Shown piece after piece: positions 20,570 through 28,859 of a DNA stretch of 64,000 bases. The DNA is from Actinomycetota bacterium. GTDB taxonomy: Bacteria > Actinomycetota > Actinomycetes > Streptosporangiales > Streptosporangiaceae. The notes beneath the pieces were generated by a model. It was given only the letters and a program-made list of their open reading frames with translations, did no database searches and was not told the origin of the DNA. The stretch is taken from positions 1 through 64,000 of the forward strand of contig JAFAYQ010000004.1 of the NCBI GenBank assembly GCA_019240215.1. The letters run 5' to 3'. The translations under genes were made by a program, and so were the position numbers. Numbering within the stretch: position 1 is the stretch's first letter; each line of letters begins with the position of its first letter.

Positions 20570-21193
20570 TCAGGCCGATTCGATCGCGGTGCACAGCCAG
20601 CGGGCGTCCCGGCCCGGCCGCCCCGGGCCGGCCGACTGCGCCTCGGCTCGCTCCAGCCGGGCGGCCAGCGCCCGGGTCCGGGACCCGAACTCGGCCACGA
20701 CCGCGACCTCGACCACGTCGGTGGCTGGCTGGGTGGCCCGTACCCGCTGGACCCGGGGCCGCCGGTCCACCGCCAGCAACGGCCCCAGCCGCCGGATACT
20801 CGTCCGCGCCCGCTCGGTCGTCCACGGGGTCAGCTGGCTAGCGGGCCGGGCGCCGGCCAGCGTCTCCGCCAGCACCTGCGCGAACCGGCTCGGCCAGCCC
20901 CCCAGCTCGTCGGCTTCGTCCGGCGGACTGCCTGCGTCCGGACCCTCGTCCCCGTCCGGCTCGGCCGGCGGTACCGGATCGCCCGGGTGATCGGCCACCA
21001 ACGGGTACACGAGGCTGGTGAGAATCCGGCCCCCGGGCAGTTCGTCGTCGAACGGGGGATTGCAATCGGGCACCGGCACCAGGCGAATGGCCATCGGATC
21101 GGGCCACGGCCTTTCGTCGGTGTCCGGCGGCCGGAACGGATACGGCGGGATCATCCCCACCAAGGCGTCCGCGTCAGCTGGCGAGTCATCCAT
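20570..21193 (-). CDS. Rv3235-family conserved protein
   Basis: This 207-aa actinobacterial protein (the group I know as Rv3235-like/DUF6459) is of unknown function, usually encoded beside secA. The N-terminal half is acidic and Pro-rich (IPPYPFRPPDTDERPWPD, PAEPDGDEGPDAG). The C-terminal half is the conserved domain, FAQVLAETLAGARPASQLTPW, then RVRATQPATDVVEVAVVAEFG and RARALAARLER-like helix, and it ends GRDARWLCTAIESA. The ATG at 21193 is decided by GGAGGGACC immediately upstream. It is convergent with secA. Confidence 0.85.
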   Translation of the reverse strand: MDDSPADADALVGMIPPYPFRPPDTDERPWPDPMAIRLVPVPDCNPPFDDELPGGRILTSLVYPLVADHPGDPVPPAEPDGDEGPDAGSPPDEADELGGWPSRFAQVLAETLAGARPASQLTPWTTERARTSIRRLGPLLAVDRRPRVQRVRATQPATDVVEVAVVAEFGSRTRALAARLERAEAQSAGPGRPGRDARWLCTAIESA

Positions 21194-21647
21194 GGTCCCT
21201 CCGGGAAACCACTCGAGCTGCCCCGCACGCAGCGACTCCGCGCCGCGCACCCGCCAGTGAGGCATTACCGATCGTGCCAATTTCCGGCACAACCCCGTTT
21301 TACCCGCCCCCAGTGACATTTCCCCGCCCGGCCGGTCGCCGCCCCCGGACTCCTGAGCCGCCACGCGCAGCGCCGAAGTAGGCCCCGTTAGCATTCTGAG
21401 CAGGAAAAATGCGATCTCGCGGATCGACGCGACTTTGTGTATTTACCATTTTTAAAACGTAATTTCGCACACGGCCCCGGCTCATTGGATCGCACCAACG
21501 GAAAATGGCTGCCACCAGTGCTGACTCGTCCAATGGGGGCCAGGGCGAGCCGGGCTGCTGACTCCCTGGCTCCCGCCTGAAGGCGGCAGGCTGAGGGCAT
21601 ACATGTTTGTCGCGCCGCGGGGGTCGCGACAGCCTGGAGTAGTGCTT

Positions 21648-21690
21648 GCCTCCGGCGGGGGTACTTCGGGCTCCGGGATGGAGAAAGACC
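21648..21690 (+). repeat. Copy 2 of the dispersed structured repeat
   Basis: TGCCTCCGGC...TACTTCGGGCTCCGGGATGG...AAAGACC matches 8308-8347. Here it is preceded by further stem-loops (CGCCT-ga-AGGCG near 21570-21581 and GTCGCG/CGCGAC at 21609-21630), giving a ~120-bp structured segment. The conserved sequence ends at AAAGACC in both copies, after which flanks diverge. This resembles the right end or omega-RNA segment of an IS200/IS605-type element, but no tnpB or tnpA reading frame is present. Confidence 0.45.
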
Positions 21691-21896
21691 TATTCGGCCT
21701 GGCCCGGTCGCCGCCGCCCGCCGCTCAGCCGAGCAGACCGGCCTGGTCGGTCCAAGCCGCAAAGAGCACGGCTTGACCTGTCGGCGTCCGCCCCGCTGTT
21801 CGGCTGGCGGGACGACGGCGACGGGATGGGGCCAGCCCGCCCCGAAGTGTGCGCGGCGCGCGCCCCGCCAAGCTCAGCAGTTGGTGGTACTTCCGA

Positions 21897-21941
21897 TTCG
21901 GGAAGACTTATAGGCAGCATTTGTACAAAAGTCTTCCCGAA
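21897..21941. repeat. Perfect 13-bp inverted repeat with 19-base loop
   Basis: TTCGGGAAGACTT (21897-21909) and AAGTCTTCCCGAA (21929-21941) are exact complements. The loop is A+T-richer than the surroundings (ATAGGCAGCATTTGTACAAA). It could be a terminator, a regulatory hairpin or the end of a small mobile element. Confidence 0.6.
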
Positions 21942-22093
21942 CCCCAGGCCAGCCCACGGCCCCAGCCCCACGGGTCACCCAAGTCCCAGGGACACCGATC
22001 GGCGCAGTCACACCCGGCGCGCTACGCCCGTGAATCCCACTCGCCGCTGGAGTCTCAGCGCTACGTGGCTACCTCTTTATGTGGGTACGCCTG

Positions 22094-22110
22094 TCCGCAG
22101 TATTTGCGGA
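22094..22110. other. Hairpin TCCGCA-GTATT-TGCGGA followed by AAAA
   Basis: A 6-bp perfect stem. Its loop and 3' side (GCAGTATTTGCGGAAAAA) resemble GCAGCATTTGTACAAAA within the larger inverted repeat 180 bp upstream, suggesting a repeated motif family GCAGYATTTG in this interval. Confidence 0.4.
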
Positions 22111-22275
22111 AAAACGTACGAACCCGCGGGCTGGCTGACCCGTGTGGCCTCCGTGACTGGTGGGACGCGGGACACGAGTTCACTGCCACGCCCCGCTACT
22201 GGTAAGAAAGTTTACTATTTCGGACTGGTGGGGCATACTGGGTGGGGCGGAGGCGGACCGGCAGCCAGCCGGGTT

Positions 22276-22377
22276 GGCGTCGCCGACGAAGCCGGACCGG
22301 AAGTCCCCGGACTGGCGAGCCCAGGCGGCGTCGCCGACGAGCCCGACCGGAAGTCCGCGAAGTGGTGAGCCCAGCCG
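22276..22377. repeat. Two tandem 51-bp repeat units upstream of nagA
   Basis: GGCGTCGCCGACGA...GACCGGAAGTCC starts at 22276 and again at 22327, a period of 51 bases with about 80 percent identity judged by eye. Translated, both units read as Arg/Pro/Ser-rich sequence. They lie just upstream of the chosen nagA start and are treated as non-coding. Confidence 0.55.
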
Positions 22378-22441
22378 GGAGTCCCGGGCCAGCCAAAAGA
22401 GCCCAGCCCAGTCAGCCGGGACCGAGAGGAGTCGTGCGCAG

Positions 22442-23764
22442 TTGGCCGAGTTGCTCATCGCGGCCGAGAACATCGTGACCGCCGCCCCGCCCACCTCCCG
22501 CGACCTGCCCACCTCCCGCGACCCAGCCACCCCGCCCGTCCCGGATGTCCTGTCGCCCGGTTACGTCCTCGTCGAGAATGGCTGGATCACGGCCGTCGGC
22601 GAGGGTGAACCACCTCGGACCCCGGACGAATACCTGGACCACGGCGTCCTCACCCCCGGGTTCGTCGACCTCCAGGTCAACGGGTACTACGGCGTCGAGT
22701 TCGAGGCGGTCGACGAGGCTGACTGGCAAATGGTGGCCGACCGGCTGCCCGAGACCGGTACCACCTCGTTCGTCCCGACGTTCATCACCGCGCCGCTGCC
22801 GCAGCTCACCGACGCCCTCAAGGCCGCCGCCCGGCTGATCGAGCAGCTCGCCCCCACCGAGCCCGCCACCACCGAGCCCGCCCCCACCGAGCCCGCCACC
22901 CCCGGCGCGCCGCCCCGCTCCACCATTCCCCGGCCCGCCCGCATCCTCGGCGTCCACGTCGAGGGGCCGTTCATCAACCCGGTCCGTGGCGGCGCCCACA
23001 ACCAGGACTGGATGACCGACCCGACCCCCGAGGCGGTCGGTGCCCTGCTCGACGCCGCCCAGGGCCACCTGACGATCATGACCCTGGCTCCCGAGCGCCC
23101 CGGCGCCCTGGCCGCGATCCGGCACCTGAGCCAAAGCGGCACGCTGGTCAGCGTCGGCCACAGCGACGCCCGGGCCAGCCAGGTGGCCGAAGCGGCCGAG
23201 GCCGGCGCCCGCATGGTCACCCACCTTTTCAATGGACAACGGCCCCTGCACCACCGCGAGCCGGGCGTGGTCGGCCAGGCGCTGGCCGACCCCCGGCTCA
23301 CCAGCGGGCTGATCGCCGACTTCAGCCACGTGGCGGCGCCGGTGACGGCGATCGCGTTCGCGGCCGCGCCGGGCCGGATCGTGCTGGTCACCGACGCGGC
23401 CGCCTGCGCGGGGATGCCGCCGGGGGAGTACCTGCTGGGCGGCCAGCCGATCGAGCTGCCGCCCGGCGACGGGGTACCGCCGGTGCGGCCCGACGGCACC
23501 CTGGCCGGGTCGGCTCTGCGCATGGACGTGGCCGTGTCGAACATGGTGAGCGTGGGGGTCAGCCTGCCCGCGGCGGTGGCGGCCGCGACCCGCATCCCGG
23601 CCGACCTGATCGGCCGCCCCGACCTGGGCCGGATCGCGCCCGGGGCCCGGGCCGACCTGACCTGGCTCGGGGCCGGCCTGCGAGCGGAAGCGACCTGGCT
23701 GGCCGGCCAGCGCCTGCACCAGAAAAGCCCGAAGGGCCAGCAAGGCCAGGAAGAGGCATCGTGA
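22442..23764 (+). CDS. nagA: N-acetylglucosamine-6-phosphate deacetylase
   Basis: The enzyme converts GlcNAc-6-P to GlcN-6-P plus acetate in amino-sugar catabolism and wall recycling. Amidohydrolase motifs: PGFVDLQVNGYYGVEFE, with QVN instead of a metal-binding HxH as in E. coli NagA; HVEGPFINPVRGGAHN with metal-ligand Glu; VGHSDA (His); VTHLFNGQRPLHHREPG (His); and LVTDAAACAG with catalytic Asp. A Thr/Pro/Glu-rich insert (EPATTEPAPTEPATPG) lengthens it to about 440 aa. The start is uncertain: TTG at 22442, ten bases after GAGAGGAG, is preferred; TTG at 22451 is also possible. The stop overlaps the next gene (GTGA). Confidence 0.9.
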   Translation: MAELLIAAENIVTAAPPTSRDLPTSRDPATPPVPDVLSPGYVLVENGWITAVGEGEPPRTPDEYLDHGVLTPGFVDLQVNGYYGVEFEAVDEADWQMVADRLPETGTTSFVPTFITAPLPQLTDALKAAARLIEQLAPTEPATTEPAPTEPATPGAPPRSTIPRPARILGVHVEGPFINPVRGGAHNQDWMTDPTPEAVGALLDAAQGHLTIMTLAPERPGALAAIRHLSQSGTLVSVGHSDARASQVAEAAEAGARMVTHLFNGQRPLHHREPGVVGQALADPRLTSGLIADFSHVAAPVTAIAFAAAPGRIVLVTDAAACAGMPPGEYLLGGQPIELPPGDGVPPVRPDGTLAGSALRMDVAVSNMVSVGVSLPAAVAAATRIPADLIGRPDLGRIAPGARADLTWLGAGLRAEATWLAGQRLHQKSPKGQQGQEEAS

Positions 23765-24837
23765 CACCTCCCGAGACCCAGACCCGCATGCGGGCCGAGA
23801 TCGAACAGCAGCCGGCCGCCCTGCGGGCCACCCTCGACGCCCTGCTGCCCCGGGTATCCGAGGTCGCCGCCTTGGCCAGGGACACCCGGCAGGTGCTGTT
23901 CATCGCCCGCGGCACCTCCGACAACGCCGCCGTCTACGGCAGCTACCTGGCCCAGGTGCGGGCCGGGCGGCTGGCCACGCTGGCCTCGCCGTCGGTCGCC
24001 ACCACCTACCGGGCCCGCCTGGACCTGAACGGGGTGCTGGCGGTCGCGCTGTCCCAGTCCGGCCGGACCGAGGAGATCGTGCACACGATGACCTGGGCGG
24101 CCGACTGCGGGGCACGCACGATGGCCATCACCAACGGCGCCGGCTCCCCGCTGGCGGCCCAGGCCGACCTGGCCTTCGTCACCGAGGCCGGGGTCGAGCA
24201 GGCGGTGCCCGCGACCAAGACGTTCACCACCCAGCTGGCGGCGCTGGCGGTGCTCGGCCTCGGCTTGACCGCTGACGCTGAGGGGGCCGCCACCAGCCAG
24301 ACCCCGGTCGACCAGAACGAGCTCAAAAACGTCCCCGACGAGATCGAGCGGCTGCTGGCCGCCCCCGGCGACCTCACCCCGCTGATCGAGGGCCTGGCCG
24401 CGGTCGAAGGCGCGGTCGTCTCCGGCCGCGGTTACGCCTACTCGGCCGCCCTCGAGCTGGCGCTCAAGCTCAAGGAGGCCTGCTACCTGCACGCGATGGG
24501 GCTGTCGTTCGCCGACCTGCTGCACGGCCCGATCGCGGTCGTCGACCAGCGCACCCCGGCCGTGATCATGGCGGCCGACGCCGGCCCGACCGTCGAGGGC
24601 GCGGTCGCGCTGGCCGAGCGGGTCACCCAGTCCGGCGCTCCCGCCTACGGCATCGGCGGGGGCCCCGAGCTGGCCGCCCAGTGCACCTACGCGCTGCCCG
24701 GGCCGCGGCTGCCGGAGTGGCTGGCCCCGATCGGGCTGATCATCGCCGGCCAGCTGCTGACCGAGGCGCTGGCCCGCCGCCTGGACCTCGACCCGGATCA
24801 CCCCCGCGGCCTCAGCAAGGTCACCCAGACCGAGTAA
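23761..24837 (+). CDS. SIS-domain sugar-phosphate deaminase/isomerase (GlmS C-terminal-like)
   Basis: This 358-aa protein has two SIS domains: ARGTSDNAAVYGSYLAQ, SQSGRTEEIVHTM and TKTFTTQLAALAVLGL in the first; VSGRGYAYSAALELALKLKEACYLHAMGLSFADLLHGP in the second; C-terminal DHPRGLSKVTQTE as in GlmS. It lacks the glutaminase domain, so it fits NagB-II-type glucosamine-6-phosphate deaminase/isomerase. Coupling to nagA by a 4-base overlap supports the route GlcNAc-6-P to GlcN-6-P to fructose-6-P. An AgaS-type isomerase role is the alternative. The start is the overlapping GTG. Confidence 0.88.
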   Translation: MTPPETQTRMRAEIEQQPAALRATLDALLPRVSEVAALARDTRQVLFIARGTSDNAAVYGSYLAQVRAGRLATLASPSVATTYRARLDLNGVLAVALSQSGRTEEIVHTMTWAADCGARTMAITNGAGSPLAAQADLAFVTEAGVEQAVPATKTFTTQLAALAVLGLGLTADAEGAATSQTPVDQNELKNVPDEIERLLAAPGDLTPLIEGLAAVEGAVVSGRGYAYSAALELALKLKEACYLHAMGLSFADLLHGPIAVVDQRTPAVIMAADAGPTVEGAVALAERVTQSGAPAYGIGGGPELAAQCTYALPGPRLPEWLAPIGLIIAGQLLTEALARRLDLDPDHPRGLSKVTQTE

Positions 24838-24839
24838 GC

Positions 24840-24907
24840 ACTCACTCACCGGGTTCTTTGCTCAGTGAGTACTCACTCACCGAGGTCCTCTCAATAAGTG
24901 AGTACTC
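24840..24907. repeat. GTGAGTACTCAC palindrome and repeats between convergent genes
   Basis: AGTGAGTACTCACT (24864-24877) is a perfect 14-bp palindrome. ACTCACTCACCG occurs at 24840-24851 and 24871-24882, and GTGAGTACTC recurs at 24898-24907. The whole 68-bp block fills the gap between two convergent stop codons, so it may terminate both transcripts; the repeated 10-12-mers also look like protein-binding sites. Confidence 0.5.
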
Positions 24908-24912
24908 GCCCC

Positions 24913-26058
24913 TTACCCGACCAGCCCCCGCCGCTTCAGCTCCGGCCGCACCCCCTCACCAAACCAGTACGCCTCCTCCAGGTGCGGGATCCCCGACAGA
25001 ATGAACTCCGAGATCCCCAGCCCCGCGTACTCCTCGATAAGGTCGGCCACTTCCGAATGGCTGCCGACCAGCGCGGTACCGGCGCCGCCGCGGACCAGCC
25101 CCACCCCCGCCCACAGGTTCGGATAGATCTCCAGGTCCGCCGCCCGCCCGCTGCCCCGGTAGTCCGAGTGCAGCGAGCGCATCCGTCGCTGCCCGACCGA
25201 CTCGCTGCGGGCCAGCTCCTCTTGCGCGAAGGCCACCTCGGCCGGGTCCAGGTAGCTGAGCAGCTTGTCCGCCTCGGCCCAGGCCTCAGCGGCGGTATCA
25301 CGGGTGATCACGTGCAGCCGGATCCCGAACCGCACCGTCCGCCCGGCCTCCGAAGCCAGCTTCCGGATCCAGTCCAGCTTCGACGCGACCTGGCCCGGCG
25401 GCTCCCCCCAGGTCAGATAGACATCGACGTACCGCGCCGCGACCGGCCCCGCGGCCGGTGACGAGCCCCCGAAGTACACCTCCGGCTCCGGCTCGGGCGC
25501 CTCCATCACCGTCGCCCCCTCGACCCGGTAGTAATCACCGGTGAAGTCGAACGGCTTCCCGCGCCAAGCGCCCCGGATCACCTCCAGGAACTCCCCGGTG
25601 CGGGCGTACCGCTCGTCGTGCGGCAGGAAGTCGCCGAACCTCGCCTGCTCGTCGGCCTGGCCGCCGGTGACCACGTTGAGCAGCAGCCGCCCGCCCGAGA
25701 TGCGCTGGTAGGTGGCGGCCATCTGGGCCGCCAGCGTCGGCGAGGTCAGCCCCGGCCGGAACGCGACCAGGAACTTGAGCCGCTCGGTCTGGTGGATCAG
25801 CGCGGCCGTGACCAGCCAGGCGTCCTCGCAGTGGGTCCCGGTCGGGGTGAGCACGCCGGTGAACCCGTTGGCCTCGGCCGCCCGCGCCACTTGGGCCAGG
25901 TAGTCGATGTCGGGCGGCCGGATCGCGGTCGCCGCCGACCGCTCGTCCGCCTGCGGCGCGGGCCGCCCGCCGTCACCGATGGGCACGCTGTGGCCGCGCC
26001 CGACGATCGACCGGCCGTCCCCGGAGGTGGGCAGGAACCAGTGGAACGTCAGGCTCAT
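24913..26058 (-). CDS. ssuD: Alkanesulfonate monooxygenase (FMNH2-dependent, LLM class)
   Basis: SsuD releases sulfite from alkanesulfonates using FMNH2 and O2, allowing sulfur scavenging. The 381-aa TIM-barrel sequence shows MSLTFHWFLPTSGDGR, VLTPTGTHCEDAW with the family Cys, FLVAFRPGLTSPTLAAQMAAT, LLLNVVTGGQADEQARFGDFL, HDERYARTGEFLEVIRG, YFGGSSPAA, and C-terminal ISEFILSGIPHLEEAYWFGEGV. It is the last gene of the ssuCBAD operon; its ATG overlaps the ssuA stop (ATGA). A flavin reductase (SsuE) is not nearby. Other sulfonate or sulfone monooxygenases of this class are possible. Confidence 0.9.
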   Translation of the reverse strand: MSLTFHWFLPTSGDGRSIVGRGHSVPIGDGGRPAPQADERSAATAIRPPDIDYLAQVARAAEANGFTGVLTPTGTHCEDAWLVTAALIHQTERLKFLVAFRPGLTSPTLAAQMAATYQRISGGRLLLNVVTGGQADEQARFGDFLPHDERYARTGEFLEVIRGAWRGKPFDFTGDYYRVEGATVMEAPEPEPEVYFGGSSPAAGPVAARYVDVYLTWGEPPGQVASKLDWIRKLASEAGRTVRFGIRLHVITRDTAAEAWAEADKLLSYLDPAEVAFAQEELARSESVGQRRMRSLHSDYRGSGRAADLEIYPNLWAGVGLVRGGAGTALVGSHSEVADLIEEYAGLGISEFILSGIPHLEEAYWFGEGVRPELKRRGLVG

Positions 26059-27128
26059 GAGCCGCTCGCGCTGGTGGTCGACGAGCTGCCCACGGCGTCG
26101 TTGAACTGGCTGGTCATGTACTGGGTCATCTTCACGTCGGTGGGGATCTCGCCGGCCTTGTAGAACGCGTCGGTCAGCTTCTGCTCGGCCGTGATCACGG
26201 TGTTGTCGATCTTGACCGGCGTGTTCACGTCGTCCTTGGCGGCCGCCAGCATCGTCGCGCTCGGCAGCCCGGTGGCGTCACCCCAGATCTGCGCCCAGGT
26301 GCTCTGGTGGCTGCCGGACCAGATGTACGCCTCGTTGAGGATCTTCTCGTAGTCGTTGATCGCGGCCGCCTTGCCCTTGTCGCTCAGGGCGGCGTCCGAC
26401 GCGACCTGGAACGAGTAGGGCGACCCGTACTGCTTGCCGTCGACCAGCACCTTGCCGCCGTCCTGGTTCACCGCCTCCTCGATGTAGGGCGACCAGGTGT
26501 CCCAGGCGTCGACCTTGCCCGCCTTGAACGCCGACAGCGCCTCGGCCGGCTGCAGGTTGTCCACCGTCACCTGCTTCTTGGTCAGCCCGGCGGAGGCCAG
26601 CACCGTGAGCAGGTGGTAGTCGGCCGTGGTGCCCTCCGGGGCGGCGATCGTCTTGCCCTTGAGCTGCTGAATGGTCGTGATCGGGGAGTTCTTGGGCACC
26701 ACCACCGCGCCGGCCGCGGGCGGGGTGATGCGGGCCCCGACGATCTTGACCTGGGCGCCGCCGGCCGCCGCGAACACCGGCGGGGCGTCACCGACGCCGC
26801 CGACGTCGACCGAACCCGACCCCATCGCCTGCACCATCGGCGGCCCGGACGTGAAGTCCACCCACTTGGCCTTGAACGGCAGCTTGCCGATCAGCCCGGC
26901 CGCCTGCAGCAGCGCCTCGGCCCCGGTGCCCTTCTGGTCGCCGATCGTCAGCGTCACCTGTGACACGTTGACGGTCGAGCCGGAGCCGGCCGACGCGGCG
27001 GACGAGCTGCCCGACGACGCCGAGCCGCCCGACGACGAGGAGGAGCAGGCGGCCACGGCCAGCACCGCCGCGCTCCCGGCCACACCGAACAGGACACGGG
27101 CACGTCTGACCCGAATGGAAGTGATCAT
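26055..27128 (-). CDS. ssuA: Aliphatic sulfonate ABC transporter substrate-binding lipoprotein
   Basis: This 357-aa periplasmic-binding-type lipoprotein captures sulfonates outside the membrane. The signal peptide MITSIRVRRARVLFGVAGSAAVLAVAAC has its acylated Cys at 28, then a Ser/Gly linker. Binding-fold segments: VTLTIGDQKGTGAEALLQAAGL, MVQAMGSGSVDVGGVGDAPPVFAAA, PEGTTADYHLLTVLASAGL, AFKAGKVDAWDTWSPYIEEAV. The ATG at 27128 gives the proper signal peptide; in-frame codons further upstream lack one. It lies between the ATPase (34 bp away) and ssuD. Confidence 0.9.
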   Translation of the reverse strand: MITSIRVRRARVLFGVAGSAAVLAVAACSSSSSGGSASSGSSSAASAGSGSTVNVSQVTLTIGDQKGTGAEALLQAAGLIGKLPFKAKWVDFTSGPPMVQAMGSGSVDVGGVGDAPPVFAAAGGAQVKIVGARITPPAAGAVVVPKNSPITTIQQLKGKTIAAPEGTTADYHLLTVLASAGLTKKQVTVDNLQPAEALSAFKAGKVDAWDTWSPYIEEAVNQDGGKVLVDGKQYGSPYSFQVASDAALSDKGKAAAINDYEKILNEAYIWSGSHQSTWAQIWGDATGLPSATMLAAAKDDVNTPVKIDNTVITAEQKLTDAFYKAGEIPTDVKMTQYMTSQFNDAVGSSSTTSASGS

Positions 27129-27162
27129 GATGGGGGGAATCCTCTTTTTCCGAATAAAAAAA

Positions 27163-27900
27163 TCAGGACACGTCTCGGGTCGCCACACCCAGCTCGGTGA
27201 GCAGGCGGATACGCAACGCCACCAGATCCGGGTGGTCCCGGTCCCGGGGCCGGTCCAGCGGGATGCTGGCCGAATGGGCGATCTGGCCGTCCGCCAGCAC
27301 CAGCACCCGGTCGGCCAGCGCCAGCGCCTCGTCGACGTCGTGGGTGACCAGCAGCACGGCCGGCCGGTGCCGCTCCCACAGCGACAGCACCAGCTGGTGC
27401 ATGGTGATCCGGGTCAGCGCGTCCAGCGCGCTGAACGGCTCGTCCAGCAGCAACAGGCCCGGATCGCGGACCAGCGCCCGCGCCAGCGCCGCCCGCTGGG
27501 CCTCGCCGCCGGACAGCGTGAGCGGCCAGGCGTCGGCCCGGGCGGCCAGCCCGACCTCGTCCAGCGCGGTCCGCGCGACCGCGCGCGGGTCGGGTACCCG
27601 CAGGCCCAGGGCGACGTTGTTCCACACCCGTTTCCAGGGCACCAGCCGCGGCTCCTGGAACACCACCGCGGCCGTCGCGTCCACCGCCAGCTCGCCGCCC
27701 ACGTCCGGGTCGAGCCCGGCCAGCGCCCGCAACAACGTGGACTTGCCGGTCCCGCTGCGGCCGATCATGGCCACGAACTCACCCGGGGCGATGTCCAGGT
27801 CGAGGTGGTCGAGCACCACCTGGCCGTCGAACGCCCGGGTCACCCCCCGCGCCTGCACGACCTGCTCGGTGGTCAGGACTCCAGGATCCCGCGTCGCCAC
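27163..27900 (-). CDS. ssuB: Aliphatic sulfonate ABC transporter ATP-binding protein
   Basis: The 245-aa ATPase powers sulfonate import. Walker A is GRSGTGKST, Q-loop VVFQEPRLVPWKRVWNNVALGL (nitrate/sulfonate/taurine subclass), signature LSGGEAQRAALARAL, Walker B LLLLDEPFSALDALTR, H-loop LLVTHDVDEALALADR. The GTG at 27900 is preferred because GAGAGGAGAG lies upstream; it makes ssuB overlap the ssuC 3' end by 28 bases. The order C-B-A-D on one strand supports the assignment. Confidence 0.9.
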   Translation of the reverse strand: MATRDPGVLTTEQVVQARGVTRAFDGQVVLDHLDLDIAPGEFVAMIGRSGTGKSTLLRALAGLDPDVGGELAVDATAAVVFQEPRLVPWKRVWNNVALGLRVPDPRAVARTALDEVGLAARADAWPLTLSGGEAQRAALARALVRDPGLLLLDEPFSALDALTRITMHQLVLSLWERHRPAVLLVTHDVDEALALADRVLVLADGQIAHSASIPLDRPRDRDHPDLVALRIRLLTELGVATRDVS

Positions 27901-28817
27901 GACAGGGCTCTCCTCTCGATCAGCCGGACGATGTAGTCGGTCAGCAGCCCGAGGATCAGGTAGACGATCAGGGCGACGAAGATCACGTTCTGCTGGAGGA
28001 ACTGCTCGCCCTGGTTGATGATGAAACCGAGCCCGGCGTTGGCGTTGATCTGCTCGGCCACCACCAGCGCCAGCCAGGCGGTGCCGAGGCTCTGCCGCAG
28101 GCCGACCAGGATCGTCGGCAGCGCGCCGGGCAGGATGATGGCGCGGATCTGCTCGGCCCGGCTGAGCCCCAGCACCTGGCCCAGCTCGGCCAGCTTGCCG
28201 TCGACCCCGCGGATGCCGGCGAACGTGTTCAGGTAGAGCGGGACGGCCGCCGCCAGCGCCACCAGCGTGATCTTGGGCGACTCGCCGATGCCGAACCAGA
28301 CGATGAACACCGGGATCAGCCCGAACAGCGGCAGCGTGCGCAGCGCCTGCATGAGCGGGTCGATCGCGTTCTCGCCGAACCGGCTGAGCCCGGCCACGAC
28401 CGCCAGCACCATGGCCAGCCCGCCGCCGATCACGAAGCCGATCGCGACCCGCTCGAGCGAGATCAGCATCGCGTGCTGCAGCGTCCCGTAGGTGGGGGAG
28501 TCGGTGGTGATCAGGTGCACCGCGGTCGACCAGAGGGTGGTCAGCGAGGGCAGCTTCTGCGGCGACACGACCCCGGTGCTGCTGAGGATCTGCCACAGCG
28601 CCAGCACCACGACCGGGCTGATCAGCCGCAGCCACCCGGACCGGCGCCAGCCCCGGCCCCGGCTCCCGCGCGCCCGCGGGCGGCCGCCGGTGACCCCGGC
28701 CAGCGGCAGCGCGGGCGCGTCCGGCTCGGCCGGGCTACCGCGACGCGTTTCGCTGCTGCCGGTGGAAATCGACACGGGCGAACCTCTTCCGTCGACGGCG
28801 GGCTCCGGTCGTCCCAT
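27873..28817 (-). CDS. ssuC: Aliphatic sulfonate ABC transporter permease
   Basis: This 314-aa inner-membrane permease of the SsuC/TauC/NrtB class has about six helices (for example LISPVVVLALWQILSSTGVV, VAIGFVIGGGLAMVLAVVAGL, FVALIVYLILGLLTDYIV) and the EAA loop GQVLGLSRAEQIRAIILPGALPTILVGLRQ. The N-terminal ~50 residues are basic and disordered. The ATG at 28817 is preferred over the GTG at 28826 because AGGGAGAA (28834-28827) is then nine bases away, an ideal spacing. It is the first gene of the operon and divergent from a HAD gene. Confidence 0.9.
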   Translation of the reverse strand: MGRPEPAVDGRGSPVSISTGSSETRRGSPAEPDAPALPLAGVTGGRPRARGSRGRGWRRSGWLRLISPVVVLALWQILSSTGVVSPQKLPSLTTLWSTAVHLITTDSPTYGTLQHAMLISLERVAIGFVIGGGLAMVLAVVAGLSRFGENAIDPLMQALRTLPLFGLIPVFIVWFGIGESPKITLVALAAAVPLYLNTFAGIRGVDGKLAELGQVLGLSRAEQIRAIILPGALPTILVGLRQSLGTAWLALVVAEQINANAGLGFIINQGEQFLQQNVIFVALIVYLILGLLTDYIVRLIERRALSWRRGILES

Positions 28818-28829
28818 CGTTGACACTTC

Positions 28830-28859
28830 TCCCTATAAAGTCAACCTGAGAAATAGGGA
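28830..28859. promoter_or_regulatory. Inverted repeat between ssuC and the divergent HAD gene
   Basis: TCCCTAT (28830-28836) and ATAGGGA (28853-28859) form a 7-bp inverted repeat with a 16-base spacer, i.e. half-sites 23 bases apart centre to centre. It lies in the ssuC leader, overlaps its ribosome-binding site and TTGACT, and is the only A+T-rich patch of the divergent region, so it is a candidate operator for sulfur control. Confidence 0.45.

Larger units (their letters stand above)
21194..22441. other. 1.25-kb gene-poor region with several inverted repeats
   Basis: No coding gene is supported. It contains an A+T-rich patch at 21405-21475 (upstream side of the Rv3235 gene), a hairpin GTCGCG/CGCGAC at 21609-21630, copy 2 of the dispersed repeat (21648-21690), a perfect 13-bp inverted repeat (21897-21941), a small hairpin (22094-22110) and two 51-bp tandem units (22276-22377). 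GAGAGGAG at 22424-22431 is the nagA ribosome-binding site. Frames across it change composition abruptly and match no family. It could hold an ncRNA or decayed mobile DNA. Confidence 0.6.

Noticed and set aside
22160-22441. N-terminal extension of NagA to an ATG at 22160
   Set aside because: The extension would encode the 51-bp repeats and Arg/Ser/Pro-rich sequence unlike NagA; a good ribosome-binding site lies at 22424-22431.
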